This document shows, piece after piece, positions 8,524 through 18,258 of a stretch of 64,000 bases of DNA. Position numbers and translations under genes: made by a program. Under the pieces are notes generated by a model, which ran no database searches, was not told where the DNA came from, and worked only from the letters and a program-made list of their open reading frames with translations. Within the stretch, counting starts at the first letter, position 1; each line of letters starts with the position of its first letter. Source of the stretch: Sphaerotilus hippei (lineage in GTDB: Bacteria > Pseudomonadota > Gammaproteobacteria > Burkholderiales > Burkholderiaceae_C); assembly GCF_003201595.1 (NCBI RefSeq), contig NZ_QJJS01000021.1, positions 1 through 64,000 of the forward strand, written 5' to 3'.

Positions 8524-9841
8524 TAAATTTCAGCCTTTTAAAACATCCGGAATATAAAGCGAATGAAAAAATTGCACCTAGATAAACAGCACCAAATCTC
8601 GACCCCAACGGAGTCCCGCCAATACTTATAAATACAAAAGACAAAAACCCCAAAAAACCAACAGCGGACACCAATTGATATTCAAAACAAAAATCTCTAC
8701 CGCCAATTATATTTGATGAGTCCCTGGAACTCACCACAGCAGCCAACGAAACAATAAAGCTAAAAATTATTCCGGCAAGCAAAGCTCCGCCAAAAACCAA
8801 TCCGCCAGCAAATAAGACAAAAATATAAAAATTATGCCCCCCTTGATAATCTTGAATAGCAATCAAAAAGTCAACATTAAATGCTCCAGAAGCAACGAGC
8901 AAGTCAAAATAGCTTGAGTCATATGAAAATATCGCACCCACCCCATTTCCAAAAAAAATCGACTTATAGTCGACCAACCATTGGCTCAATTGATTCTCCG
9001 CCTCAGCCAACCTTGATATACTAGTAACATCGAAACCAAGATCCGCATTAGATTTAAATACCTTAGAATCCCATCGTTCATAGATACTAAACTCACCAAC
9101 CACAGAAGCCAAAATTAATATAAAAAATGTGAACATTACCGTATAAAAAATTCCGTTAAATTTATTTTTAACTAGTATTTTTTGCCATGCAGCCAAAATT
9201 ATTGCAGCAATAAGCACGCCAACCAGAGCCAAAACCGTACTACGTGTAACACTAAGCGCCGCCAAAACAACACCTAAGACAGCACAAATTTTGTCGAAAA
9301 ACCTGATGCCGAACCCAACAAAATACCCATAGGAAAGCAATGCGACAAATGGAACCAGCGCAGGCGACAATATTTCATATCTAGCAGAATCAATACTAAC
9401 ACCCACAACAAAAAATGCATAAAAAGCAGAAAATACAACAGAAATAGATCCACACCTAATAATGCAACTATAAACAACAAGCCAGTTTCCAGTCATATTA
9501 ATTGACGCAAAATACGACAGCGATAGCCAGACCAACAAAAATGGCAACACAGTTCGCCATGTATTAGAAAAAGGAATATTATTTAATAAGGCAACAACAA
9601 CCGAGCCAATTGAAAATATAAAAAATGCGACCAACAACGCCATGGAACGGGGGCTTACACTCACCAGTCTCCAATAATTTTCGGACATATAAAATACATA
9701 CGCCACCAAAACAATTAGCACATATAAAGCCTGGACAACACTACCACCACCTTCGGTTCCTTTGAAATCAAATGCAAGGGGCAATAAAAACCACATTGCG
9801 ATCGCATAGATATTTTTATGAGCATTCATAATTGTTTTCAA
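8516..9841 (-). CDS. O-antigen polymerase/ligase (Wzy-like)
   Basis: A 441-residue polytopic membrane protein with about ten to twelve hydrophobic segments and a large hydrophilic loop (about residues 230-330) in the C-terminal half, the layout of Wzy polymerases and O-antigen ligases. Sequence similarity between such proteins is low, so the call rests on topology and on position between a flippase and acyltransferases. It would join repeat units on the periplasmic side of the inner membrane. It overlaps the acyltransferase gene by eight bases. Confidence 0.7.
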   Translation of the reverse strand: MKTIMNAHKNIYAIAMWFLLPLAFDFKGTEGGGSVVQALYVLIVLVAYVFYMSENYWRLVSVSPRSMALLVAFFIFSIGSVVVALLNNIPFSNTWRTVLPFLLVWLSLSYFASINMTGNWLVVYSCIIRCGSISVVFSAFYAFFVVGVSIDSARYEILSPALVPFVALLSYGYFVGFGIRFFDKICAVLGVVLAALSVTRSTVLALVGVLIAAIILAAWQKILVKNKFNGIFYTVMFTFFILILASVVGEFSIYERWDSKVFKSNADLGFDVTSISRLAEAENQLSQWLVDYKSIFFGNGVGAIFSYDSSYFDLLVASGAFNVDFLIAIQDYQGGHNFYIFVLFAGGLVFGGALLAGIIFSFIVSLAAVVSSRDSSNIIGGRDFCFEYQLVSAVGFLGFLSFVFISIGGTPLGSRFGAVYLGAIFSFALYSGCFKRLKFNA

Positions 9842-9865
9842 TAAATTTCACAATGATTCTAAGAA

Positions 9866-10684
9866 TCAAGATAAATTTTTAACTTTCAGATCCCATAGAG
9901 AAGCCGCAAGCGCCACAGCCAAACCTCTGTTAAGTAGATTTTCGGCATCATCAATGCGTTTTAAAAAAAAATTTGCCAGCATTGATTTCTTGCGAAGACC
10001 CAGAAAACCAAAAACACCAGTGCTCGTAAAATCCAAAAACGGAGAATTGTTTTTATATGCTAATAGAGTGAGAATAGATTGATCGTGCCTATGATCTCGA
10101 AAGCCAGAATGATTATCAAACCCCAAGACGTTCAAATTATCAGCAAGACATCTCGAATCCTCACAATAAGTCAACCATTGATCAAGGAATGAAAATGCCA
10201 AGTCACTTGGAGTCCAGAGGCTCCAAGTAGCCTGAATAATCGGCCGAACAAGTACATCCGGTCTATCCATCCCCATGATTTGCAAACAATCCCGCTTTGT
10301 CCAATGAGAAACTGGCCCATGTTGACTAATGACTGGGCCGAGCAAAAAGCCATGTCCATTGCTTCTAGCAAGTTCCGAAAGCTTTTTTGGAAATCTAGTT
10401 AATTTGTAATAGTCACTTCGTCCTGCGTCACAATAAACCAGTAAGTCACCTGAATTCAATCCACGAAGTGCCTCACGTATCAACCACGGTTTCCAGAGCC
10501 AATAACCAGCACCACGAGGGAGAGCCAGAGTCTCGGCGTTGCGAGTCGCAAAATCAGTCCCAAGATAATCATCCGGAGAAAATCTAAGAGCTCGATCAAA
10601 ACCTACAGCCAATGCACTATCACACAAATAATCACGCCGCCCAGCAAAATTTGGAGTAGCAAAACTAGCAAATACATTAGCCAT
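9866..10684 (-). CDS. Glycosyltransferase-like protein with a GYWLWKP motif
   Basis: A 272-residue soluble protein. RGAGYWLWKPWLI near residue 58 followed by GDLLVYCDAGRSDYY near residue 80 recalls a group of putative sugar-nucleotide transferases found in glycan clusters, with CDAG in the place of a DxD metal site. The C-terminal half includes DNHSGFRDHRHDQSILTLLAYK, where HDQS resembles the late conserved motif of GT-A enzymes. It overlaps the flippase gene by eight bases. I infer sugar transfer in the cytoplasm; substrate and linkage are unknown. Confidence 0.6.
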   Translation of the reverse strand: MANVFASFATPNFAGRRDYLCDSALAVGFDRALRFSPDDYLGTDFATRNAETLALPRGAGYWLWKPWLIREALRGLNSGDLLVYCDAGRSDYYKLTRFPKKLSELARSNGHGFLLGPVISQHGPVSHWTKRDCLQIMGMDRPDVLVRPIIQATWSLWTPSDLAFSFLDQWLTYCEDSRCLADNLNVLGFDNHSGFRDHRHDQSILTLLAYKNNSPFLDFTSTGVFGFLGLRKKSMLANFFLKRIDDAENLLNRGLAVALAASLWDLKVKNLS

Positions 10685-11966
10685 GACAAGCTCGATTCAG
10701 AATATCGACTTCATTGCGTTGCTTGATGTAGAGTCCACCTGCAGCGAGGGCCAGACCTGCTGCCGCACCAACACCTTGAACGCCGAACAAGTACCCCAAC
10801 CCAATCCCAAAAACAATCATCGACAAAAGCGTCAATATTGCAGAGTGCAAATTATTTTTAATCTTCCCTGCTGCCAACCCAAGATTGTAGGCTGGCGCAC
10901 CTGCTGTATTAACAACAAATCCAATTGCCAAACAAGCGACAAACACCCAGTATGAATACTTGATGTCACCCATCCAAAGCATTGAAATCAATGGCGCGAC
11001 GCACACCACCAACAGGAGCACGCCCGTTGTTGATCGGACAACCATCTTCAAAACCTTGTTGTAGAGGTTCTTCGCTGCGCCAGGATCGCTGTGAAGCAAG
11101 CCGGTCATTGCAGGCAATGTTGCCTGAGCACCAGACATCACCGCATTTCTGGGGAGCGCCACCGTCTTGTAGGCCAACTCATAAAGCCCCTGCATCTCAA
11201 GTGACCCAAAACGGCTGATCAATATCTTGGACAGGGGCTCGAATACGCCATTCGCCAGATTGACGAATTGCACCTTCAGACTGTATCCAAGCATCTCCCG
11301 GTGAGCCTCGCGAGACCAGCACACGGGCAACCAGGGACCTGTAGCCATCCTGATTCGCACAAAGGCCCAACCTGCAACCACCATCACGGCATGCTGGGCT
11401 ATGACACCCCACGCCAACCCAAGCAATCCGAGACGTGGCACGAGAAAGACAACCACGATCAACTGAAGAAAGGTTCCGATCGTGCTGAGCCTTGCCGACA
11501 CAAAACCCCAATGCAGGCCTTGCAGAGCTCCTAGCATCAAGCCGGATATATTGGTCAAGAAAAATCCGAGCATCATCAAGGGAAGAACGTTCAATGATTT
11601 CTGCAGCGCGTCTTCGGAAACGATGCCACTCATTCCCGAATGCATCAAGAAATAACCGACAATGCTCAGGCAAAAAAACAGCACCATGTTGAACAGGATG
11701 CCTGTATCAATATAAGTCCTGATTTTCTCCGCCTCATCATCCAGATCACGCATGGAAACGAACCTGGAAATCGCGCTCGCCATACCGACATCGCCCAATC
11801 GGATCATGTAGATCCAGGCCATCAGCGTCGACCAGAGCCCCAATTCACCTACTCCGCCTTGTTTGATCACCAACCGGTAACTGACAAACACCAGAGCTAT
11901 ATTCGCAGAAAAATACAGAACCGCATTGCCGACATTTTTCTTGAGATGAAACCTGGATGCAGTCAT
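10677..11966 (-). CDS. Wzx-type polysaccharide flippase
   Basis: A 429-residue protein with about twelve membrane helices. It opens with FHLKKNVGNAVLYFSAN and has LGLWSTLMAWIYMIRLGDVG near residue 45, typical of MOP-superfamily O-antigen translocases. It would move undecaprenyl-linked repeat units across the inner membrane. The start at 11966 (MTASRF) is chosen because its ATG overlaps the stop of the upstream glycosyltransferase in an ATGA; an ATG ten codons earlier is possible. It sits directly upstream of the putative polymerase functions, completing a Wzx/Wzy set. Confidence 0.85.
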   Translation of the reverse strand: MTASRFHLKKNVGNAVLYFSANIALVFVSYRLVIKQGGVGELGLWSTLMAWIYMIRLGDVGMASAISRFVSMRDLDDEAEKIRTYIDTGILFNMVLFFCLSIVGYFLMHSGMSGIVSEDALQKSLNVLPLMMLGFFLTNISGLMLGALQGLHWGFVSARLSTIGTFLQLIVVVFLVPRLGLLGLAWGVIAQHAVMVVAGWAFVRIRMATGPWLPVCWSREAHREMLGYSLKVQFVNLANGVFEPLSKILISRFGSLEMQGLYELAYKTVALPRNAVMSGAQATLPAMTGLLHSDPGAAKNLYNKVLKMVVRSTTGVLLLVVCVAPLISMLWMGDIKYSYWVFVACLAIGFVVNTAGAPAYNLGLAAGKIKNNLHSAILTLLSMIVFGIGLGYLFGVQGVGAAAGLALAAGGLYIKQRNEVDILNRACHG

Positions 11967-12979
11967 CCATTGCTTTCTGAAACAGATCGACCCCACAACG
12001 CGATATGAAGCGAGTTCAAGCTGCTAGTTCTGAATCGCTCTGCGAGATTGTTCTGAACAGGAGGAGGAAGCTCATTCAGTGCGTTCAACACGTCAATCTG
12101 CGCACCCAGCGACACATGAGCAATGCCTTCTGTCTGACAGAACCGATGGCTGTATGATCCTTCGCGCACGATCACAGGTATTCCAAACTGAACTGCACGC
12201 CCAAGGATGCCAGAGGCCTGATCATAGTTTTCAGAATAAGCACACCAGACGACCGAACTCGCTGCATAGAGTGCCATCAACTCATCGTCTGATATGAATC
12301 GATCCAGCACATGGGCACCAGCAGCTTCAATTTGATTTTTATATACCTGACAATCTTCACTGACTTTGCCACCGGACGCAAAAAGCCACTGATCCCGCAC
12401 ACCAGGAGCAGAATAAAAATTCGAGAAATCGTCAAATCCCTTGTTTTTATCCTGACCGCCTATCGCAACGACAATCTTTTTGCCCGCAGCACGCCTGGAC
12501 AAGTCCTGCAAAAGATCAACAGCATCTCCAGATGCCTGCGAGCCAGAAATTTCCAAAAACTTCTGCTGCGCCGCAGCATCGATATCCCAGAGCTGAAAGT
12601 CGTATATCCAACCGTCGGCAATCTCCATTATCCTGGAGTCCAGTGACGCAGGGACGATCGAAAGCGTCTGTACAACAGCTACGCGTCTCAGTTGTTTCAG
12701 CAGAAAACTTTTCAACTTCAGGCGTACCGATACGCCATAGAGCGCGGGTTTCGGGCGAAAAAGCAATCCGACAGTTTTCCACCCAAAAAGACTGCGCCAC
12801 AACGCCGAAAACAGATAGAGAGCAAACGACTCCTCGATCATCAGAAACATGGCCGGGTTTGACGAAAACATCAAACCCTTGATGTCCGTGCGATAACCAC
12901 CAAGCAGCCGCTGAGTGAATCCCAAATAGGCAGCCCGATGCCCGTCAAGCCCGCGCGAATACAATTGCACCGATGCCAC
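11963..12979 (-). CDS. Glycosyltransferase, GT4-like
   Basis: A 338-residue protein. The C-terminal domain has KIVVAIGGQDKNKGFDDF near residue 170, DDELMALYAASSVVWCAYSENYDQASGILG near residue 235 and GIPVIVREGS near residue 275, the pattern of a GT-B donor domain. The N-terminal domain starts abruptly and is short for GT4. The family E-x7-E is not clear, so the protein may be divergent. It is coupled to the flippase gene by a four-base overlap. GC content is intermediate, marking the shift back toward genome average. Confidence 0.7.
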   Translation of the reverse strand: MASVQLYSRGLDGHRAAYLGFTQRLLGGYRTDIKGLMFSSNPAMFLMIEESFALYLFSALWRSLFGWKTVGLLFRPKPALYGVSVRLKLKSFLLKQLRRVAVVQTLSIVPASLDSRIMEIADGWIYDFQLWDIDAAAQQKFLEISGSQASGDAVDLLQDLSRRAAGKKIVVAIGGQDKNKGFDDFSNFYSAPGVRDQWLFASGGKVSEDCQVYKNQIEAAGAHVLDRFISDDELMALYAASSVVWCAYSENYDQASGILGRAVQFGIPVIVREGSYSHRFCQTEGIAHVSLGAQIDVLNALNELPPPVQNNLAERFRTSSLNSLHIALWGRSVSESNG

Positions 12980-13189
12980 TTTATTATCCTAAATAAATAA
13001 TATATAAAAAGAAACCAATCAAATAGGTAAGATGCTTTTGACCACCCACATCGCAAAGGCCAATTTCGTTAAAAAATTTCCTCCGATTCTTAATGGCTTC
13101 GAACCCAACCATCTTGGGCCACGATTACTCAGGCATCGCGACGGCCCAATATTTCAACAACAAGGGCAGCCATGTCGGCAACCAGAGCT

Positions 13190-14080
13190 TCAATCATGCC
13201 CCTTCAATGCCAGCGATAAATACTTAGCCATAAACCCATACCCGGCAGAATTTGGATGGACATCATCCCCATAGTATTCAAGCCCCCAACCTTTATCACC
13301 CAGTACTCCATCAATAATTCTCACGCCTGCGGAAGAAAATGTTTTTTGAAAAACATCCACCCCTCCACTCGGCACAGATCGAGCCAATAATTCACCCTTA
13401 TTGGGATAATAAACAGCAACAGTCTTATGTGAAAATAATACAGAAAAGTCAATCAAATCCTGAGTCAGCGATCTATCGCGAAACAGAAGTTTTTTGGGAG
13501 GAACTTCTGTGCACAGAGGAATAACTCCGGAGTATTTTTTTACCAAATGCACGAGCGCAGAATATGGCAGACTTCTAGGGTGAGTTTCCTCGCAGGACCA
13601 GGAGGACGGCACAGCAAAATCCCCCGCATTTGAAACTATCACAACAGTATCAACGGCTTCAACTACAGCCTTGTTGTGCCTCATCCAAGCCAGTTCATTC
13701 AACAGAGCCCAGCTTCCCGCCGAAATTGGCCACACCTTGTAGCCAACGCCAAGCTCACGTTCCAGCTGTGCGCCCAGCCGCTCGCTCATGTCAAATTTGT
13801 TGCCACCCAGGACCACGCTGTCACCCACCAGAAGGATGTCGATGACGCCATCTTTCGGCAAGAACGGCCCCGAGCCCATTCCATATTCGTTGTAGTTCCA
13901 CCGCTTGCCGCCCAGGAATGTTCCGCTCTGGTTCGGCGCGAACTCATAGCCGATTTCGCTGCTGGCCAGATAGAGAGGAAAGTCGATCACGCCGGAAAGG
14001 CGAGCGGCCACCTCCGCAAAAAGAAGCAGCGCAATGAAGGAACCGGCGACAGCCCACTTTTTGCGGAGAGTGAATTTCAT
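13190..14080 (-). CDS. SGNH/GDSL-type hydrolase, membrane-anchored
   Basis: A 296-residue protein with one N-terminal membrane or signal segment (residues 8-25) and an extracytoplasmic domain. VGDSVVLGG near residue 85 supplies the Gly-Asp-Ser of block I, and DVHPNSAGYGFMAKY near residue 275 supplies the Asp-x-x-His of block V. Such proteins add or remove acetyl groups on glycans outside the cytoplasm. With two acyltransferase-3 proteins in the same operon, an O-acetylation role is plausible. It follows gmd by six bases and lies at the boundary where GC content drops. Confidence 0.7.
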   Translation of the reverse strand: MKFTLRKKWAVAGSFIALLLFAEVAARLSGVIDFPLYLASSEIGYEFAPNQSGTFLGGKRWNYNEYGMGSGPFLPKDGVIDILLVGDSVVLGGNKFDMSERLGAQLERELGVGYKVWPISAGSWALLNELAWMRHNKAVVEAVDTVVIVSNAGDFAVPSSWSCEETHPRSLPYSALVHLVKKYSGVIPLCTEVPPKKLLFRDRSLTQDLIDFSVLFSHKTVAVYYPNKGELLARSVPSGGVDVFQKTFSSAGVRIIDGVLGDKGWGLEYYGDDVHPNSAGYGFMAKYLSLALKGHD

Positions 14081-14086
14081 GGCAAG

Positions 14087-15223
14087 TTACTCGTGATGAT
14101 CAAACGCCTGGAACCCGGCCATCTTGACCAGACTGTCCTTGCGCGCCGTCGTGTAGTCGGACTCGATCATCTCCTTGACCAACTGCTCGAATGACGTCGT
14201 GGGCACCCAGCCGAGCTTCTCCTTGGCCTTGGTCGGGTCGCCCAGCAGCGTTTCCACCTCGGTGGGGCGGTAGTAGCGCGGGTCCACCTTGACGATCACG
14301 TCGCCCACCTTGCACTTGGCCTTGTCTCCCGTCACCGCCACCACCACGCCCACTTCCTTCTCGCCTTCGCCCTCGAACTTCAGCGTGATGCCCAGCTCGG
14401 CGGCCGAGCGCTCCACGAACTGGCGCACGCTGTACTGCACGCCCGTGGCGATCACGAAGTCCTCGGCGTGGTCCTGCTGCAGCATCAGCCACTGCATCTC
14501 GACGTAGTCGCGCGCGTGGCCCCAGTCGCGCAGCGCGCTCATGTTGCCCAGGTACAGGCAGTCCTGCAGCCCCAGCGCGATGCGCGCCACCGCCCGCGTG
14601 ATCTTGCGCGTGACGAAGGTCTCGCCGCGCAGCGGGCTCTCGTGGTTGAACAGCACGCCGTTGCACGCGTACATGCCGTAGGCCTCGCGGTAGTTCACCG
14701 TGATCCAGTAGGCGTACATCTTGGCCACCGCGTACGGGCTGCGCGGGTAGAACGGCGTGGTCTCCTTCTGCGGGATCTCCTGCACCAGGCCGTAGAGCTC
14801 GGAGGTGCTGGCCTGGTAGAAGCGCGTCTTCTTGGTCAGCCCCAGGATGCGGATGGCCTCCAGGATGCGCAGCGCGCCGATCCCGTCGGCGTTGGCCGTG
14901 TACTCGGGCTCCTCGAAGCTCACCGCCACGTGGCTTTGCGCGGCCAGGTTGTAGATCTCGTCGGGCTGCACCTTCTGGATGATGCGCACCAGGCTGGTCG
15001 AGTCCGTCAGGTCGCCGTAGTGCAGCGTGAACTGGCGGTTGTCCACGTGCGGGTCCTGGTACAGGTGGTCGATGCGGTCGGTGTTGAACAGGCTGGAGCG
15101 GCGCTTGATGCCGTGCACCTCGTAGCCCTTCTTGAGCAGCAGCTCGGCCAGGTAGGCCCCGTCCTGGCCCGTCACGCCGGTGATCAGGGCAATCTTCTTG
15201 GTGCTGGTGTTGGTGGTCGTCAT
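14087..15223 (-). CDS. gmd: GDP-mannose 4,6-dehydratase
   Basis: A 378-residue short-chain dehydratase that converts GDP-mannose to GDP-4-keto-6-deoxymannose with bound [29 protein letters not shown] near the N-terminus is the Rossmann loop, [12 protein letters not shown] near residue 70 and the catalytic YAVAK near residue 165 follow, and [24 protein letters not shown] near 315 is diagnostic of Gmd. With the GDP-fucose synthase gene upstream it makes GDP-L-fucose, a likely donor for the adjacent O-antigen or exopolysaccharide transferases. GC content is typical of the genome. Confidence 0.96.
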   Translation of the reverse strand: MTTTNTSTKKIALITGVTGQDGAYLAELLLKKGYEVHGIKRRSSLFNTDRIDHLYQDPHVDNRQFTLHYGDLTDSTSLVRIIQKVQPDEIYNLAAQSHVAVSFEEPEYTANADGIGALRILEAIRILGLTKKTRFYQASTSELYGLVQEIPQKETTPFYPRSPYAVAKMYAYWITVNYREAYGMYACNGVLFNHESPLRGETFVTRKITRAVARIALGLQDCLYLGNMSALRDWGHARDYVEMQWLMLQQDHAEDFVIATGVQYSVRQFVERSAAELGITLKFEGEGEKEVGVVVAVTGDKAKCKVGDVIVKVDPRYYRPTEVETLLGDPTKAKEKLGWVPTTSFEQLVKEMIESDYTTARKDSLVKMAGFQAFDHHE

Positions 15224-15268
15224 GTGCAGTTTTCCTTGAATTGATTTCTCGGGCGCTTGAATCGGAAT

Positions 15269-16228
15269 TCAGGCGGAATAGAAAGGGGTGGCCTCGTAGG
15301 CCCGGCGGATGCCCTCGCGCAGCGAGGTGCGCGCCGTCCAGCCCAGGCCGGCCAGGCGGCTGACGTCGAGCAGCTTGCGCGGCGTGCCGTCGGGCTTGGT
15401 CGCGTCGAAGACGATGCGGCCTTCGAAGCCGACGATCTCCATCACCGTCTCGGCCAGCTCGCGGATGGTCACGTCCGTGCCCGTGCCCACGTTGACCAGC
15501 GGGCCGTCGTAGCCCGTCTCCATCAGGTGCACGCAGGCGTCGGCCAGGTCGTCGACGTAGAGGAACTCGCGCTTGGGCGTGCCCGTGCCCCAGACCACGT
15601 ATTCCGCGTCCCCGCGCCGCTTGGCGTCGTGCGCCTTGCGCAGCAGCGCGGGCAGCACGTGGCTGTTGGCCAGGTCGTAGTTGTCGTTGGGGCCGTACAG
15701 GTTGGTGGGCATGGCGCTCACGTACTGGCGCCCGTACTGGCGGTTGTAGCTCTCGGCCAGCTTGATGCCCGCGATCTTGGCGATCGCGTAGGGCTCGTTG
15801 GTCTGCTCCAGCGGGCCGGTCAGCAGGTAGTCTTCCTGGATCGGCTGCGCGCAGTCGCGCGGATAGATGCACGACGAGCCCAGGAACATCAGCCGCTGCA
15901 CGCCCGCCAGGTGCGCGCCGTGGATCAGGTTGGCCTCGATCAGCAGGTTCTGGTAGAGGAAGTCGGCCCGGTAGACGTTGTTGGCCTGGATGCCCCCGAC
16001 CTTGGCCGCGGCGATGAAGATGTAGTCGGGCTGCTCCGCGGCCAGGAAAGCGTGCACCGCGCGCTGGTCGAGCAGATCGAGCTCGGCGTGGGTGCGGGTG
16101 AGGATGTTCTGGTAGCCCGCGGCCTGCAGGCGGCGGACGATGGCCGAGCCGACCATGCCGCGGTGGCCGGTGACGTAGATCTTGGCGGTGGGCTCAAGGG
16201 TTGAGCCAGTGACAGCGGCGTGGGGCAC
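15269..16228 (-). CDS. fcl: GDP-L-fucose synthase
   Basis: A 319-residue epimerase/reductase completing GDP-L-fucose from the Gmd product using [23 protein letters not shown] is the nucleotide-binding loop, SSCIYPRDC near residue 120 and [11 protein letters not shown] near 150 carry the catalytic residues, and [12 protein letters not shown] follows near 215. The GTG at 16228 is chosen because a perfect AGGAGG lies seven bases upstream and the protein then starts just before the Rossmann strand; longer in-frame starts give an unlikely N-terminal extension. It is the first gene of the leftward operon. Confidence 0.92.
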   Translation of the reverse strand: MPHAAVTGSTLEPTAKIYVTGHRGMVGSAIVRRLQAAGYQNILTRTHAELDLLDQRAVHAFLAAEQPDYIFIAAAKVGGIQANNVYRADFLYQNLLIEANLIHGAHLAGVQRLMFLGSSCIYPRDCAQPIQEDYLLTGPLEQTNEPYAIAKIAGIKLAESYNRQYGRQYVSAMPTNLYGPNDNYDLANSHVLPALLRKAHDAKRRGDAEYVVWGTGTPKREFLYVDDLADACVHLMETGYDGPLVNVGTGTDVTIRELAETVMEIVGFEGRIVFDATKPDGTPRKLLDVSRLAGLGWTARTSLREGIRRAYEATPFYSA

Positions 16229-16650
16229 GCGGGTTCCTCCTGTGGGCAAGTCTGTTTCAGTGGCAGTAGGCCGAAGCTGACCCCGGGTGTCCAGACCGCA
16301 GGCGGGCGAAAAAGCCGCAAAAACGGGCTTTCCGCGAGTTAGTTCGCAACCCCCCTGCGCCGGCCCCCTGATCAGGGTCAACCCGAAGTGTGCGGGCAAG
16401 CGCCAGGGGTGGTGTGTCACGCGCCGCCACCGCCCCGCGAACGGGGGATGTCTGGGCGGTAAAGGCGTTTGTTGCGTTTGATTTCACATTCGCCAGAGGG
16501 GCCGCTTCAGCATTTACCCGTAGACTGGATCGGGAGAAAAAGCGTCGGGCAGCAGGCCCCGCAAACGGGTGGTGTGGCACCGATGCCCCTCGAAAACCCG
16601 TGTGGACCCGCTCTAATGAACGCTGCAGCACACCACCACAGGCAGGGATC
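16229..16650. other. Intergenic region between divergent fcl and wcaI-type genes
   Basis: This 422-base gap must contain promoters for both the leftward GDP-fucose/O-antigen operon and the rightward exopolysaccharide operon. Apart from the AGGAGG of fcl, I could identify no convincing promoter, terminator or large inverted repeat. The segment around 16470-16500 is locally T-rich and is the likeliest promoter position. Confidence 0.45.
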
Positions 16651-17928
16651 ATGAAAATTCTGGTGCATGGCATCAACTTCCACCCGGAGCCCACGGGCAT
16701 CGGCAAGTACAGCGGAGAGATGTGCGAGCGCCTGGCCGCCATGGGCCACGAGGTGCGCGTGGTCACCGCCCCGCCCTACTACCCGGGCTGGAAGATCACC
16801 GAAGGCTGGACCAACGGCTACACCCGCAGCCGCTGGCGCGGGGTGGACGTGTGGCGGGCGCCGCTGTGGGTGCCGGCCCGGCCCTCGGGCCTGAAGCGGG
16901 TGCTGCACCTGCTGAGCTTTTCGGTGGCGGCGCTGCCGCTGCTGGCGCGCCAGCTGCTGTGGCGGCCCGACGTGGTGATGGTGGTGGCGCCGGCCGTGGT
17001 GTGCGCGCCCTGGGCCTGGCTGACGGCCCGGCTGAGCGGCGCCCGCGCGTGGCTGCATGTGCAGGACTTCGAGGTGGACGCGGCCTACCAGCTGGGCCTG
17101 CTCAACAGCGGCGGCCTGCGCCGCAAGCTGGTGACGGGCATCGAGCGCTGGCTGCTGCAGCGTTTTGACCGGCTGTCGACGATCTCGCACCGCATGCTGG
17201 ACCGGGCGCGCGACAAGGGCGTGGCCGAAGAGCGGCTGGTCTACCTGCCCAACTGGGTCGATGACCAGGCCATCACCCGCCTGACCCACCGCAGCAGCTA
17301 CCGCGACGAGCTGGGGCTGAGCGATGACACGGTGGTGGCGCTGTTCTCGGGCACGATGGGCGGCAAGCAGGGCCTGGAGCTGCTGCCCGAGGTGGCGCGC
17401 CAGCTGGCAGCCACCCACCCCCAGCTGATGCTGGTGCTGTGCGGCAGCGGCGTGGTCAAGCCGCAGCTCGAGGCCCAGTGCCAGGGGCTGACCAATGTGC
17501 GCATGCTGCCGCTGCAGCCGGCCGAGCGGCTCAACGAGCTGTTGGGCATGGCCGACATCCACCTGCTGCCGCAGCACCCGGGGGCGGCCGACCTGGTGAT
17601 GCCCTCGAAGCTGTCGGGCATGCTGGCCAGCGGCCGGCCGGTGGTGACCACCAGCCACCCGGGCACGGAGCTTGAACGGGTGGTGGGGCGCTGCGGCCGG
17701 GTGGTGAGCCCGGGTGATGCCGATGCCTTTGCCCAGGCGCTGCGCGAGCTGGCCGACGACGCGCCACGGCGCGACGAGTTAGGAACGGCAGCGCGCCACT
17801 ACGCCGAGCAGCACCTGGCCCAGAGCTCGGTGCTGAAACGGCTGGAGGTGTGTCTGCTGGCGTGTGCTAACCACTCGACCTCGGGGGTTGAGCTGCCCAT
17901 GGATCACCAGCACACTGGTGGTGTGTAG
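16651..17928 (+). CDS. wcaI: WcaI-type colanic acid/exopolysaccharide glycosyltransferase
   Basis: A 425-residue GT4 enzyme. The start at 16651 gives MKILVHGINFHPEPTGIGKY, the classic WcaI N-terminus with the donor-binding loop. VRVVTAPPYYPGWKI near residue 35, HVQDFEVDAAYQLGLL near 135, ALFSGTMGGKQGLELLPE near 230 and HLLPQHPGAADLVMPSKLSGMLASGRPVV near 305 are all family motifs. It would add a sugar (possibly fucose, given the adjacent GDP-fucose genes) to a lipid-linked intermediate. The C-terminal 20 residues are a low-conservation extension. It opens the rightward exopolysaccharide operon. Confidence 0.9.
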   Translation: MKILVHGINFHPEPTGIGKYSGEMCERLAAMGHEVRVVTAPPYYPGWKITEGWTNGYTRSRWRGVDVWRAPLWVPARPSGLKRVLHLLSFSVAALPLLARQLLWRPDVVMVVAPAVVCAPWAWLTARLSGARAWLHVQDFEVDAAYQLGLLNSGGLRRKLVTGIERWLLQRFDRLSTISHRMLDRARDKGVAEERLVYLPNWVDDQAITRLTHRSSYRDELGLSDDTVVALFSGTMGGKQGLELLPEVARQLAATHPQLMLVLCGSGVVKPQLEAQCQGLTNVRMLPLQPAERLNELLGMADIHLLPQHPGAADLVMPSKLSGMLASGRPVVTTSHPGTELERVVGRCGRVVSPGDADAFAQALRELADDAPRRDELGTAARHYAEQHLAQSSVLKRLEVCLLACANHSTSGVELPMDHQHTGGV

Positions 17929-17958
17929 TGTGTTTTTTCATTTAGAAGGAGTCTCAGG

Positions 17959-18228
17959 ATGATGAACTTCAAGGCAACCCGCGTGGTTGCAGTGGCTTTG
18001 GTGGCTGCACTGTCAGTGGCCACGGCCAGCGCGGCGGTCGTCAAGACGCGTGCCGCCAAGTCGGCGATCCCGGTCGTGGTGCCGGTGCTGCCGCAGCCGC
18101 CGGTGCCGGTCGTGGTCACCAAGGTGACCGACCCGGTCGTGGCCGCGGTGATCGCGACCCAGCTGGCTGCAGCGCCGGCGGTGAAGGTGATCCCCACCTG
18201 CACCCCGAACGCGATCAGCCCCTGCTAA
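17959..18228 (+). CDS. Small secreted Val/Pro-rich protein, function unknown
   Basis: An 89-residue protein with a good ribosome-binding site (AAGGAG) and a signal peptide ending at about ATASAA (residue 26). The mature part is rich in Val, Pro and Ala, with PVVVPVLPQPPVPVVVTK, and ends CTPNAISPC, giving two cysteines that could form a disulfide. I know no family. It lies between the WcaI-type gene and the polymerase gene in the same direction, so a role in polysaccharide export or at the cell surface is inferred from context only. Two adjacent ATG codons are possible starts. Confidence 0.65.
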   Translation: MMNFKATRVVAVALVAALSVATASAAVVKTRAAKSAIPVVVPVLPQPPVPVVVTKVTDPVVAAVIATQLAAAPAVKVIPTCTPNAISPC

Positions 18229-18258
18229 GGCGAGGCAGTTCTGGCTGACACCTTCAGG

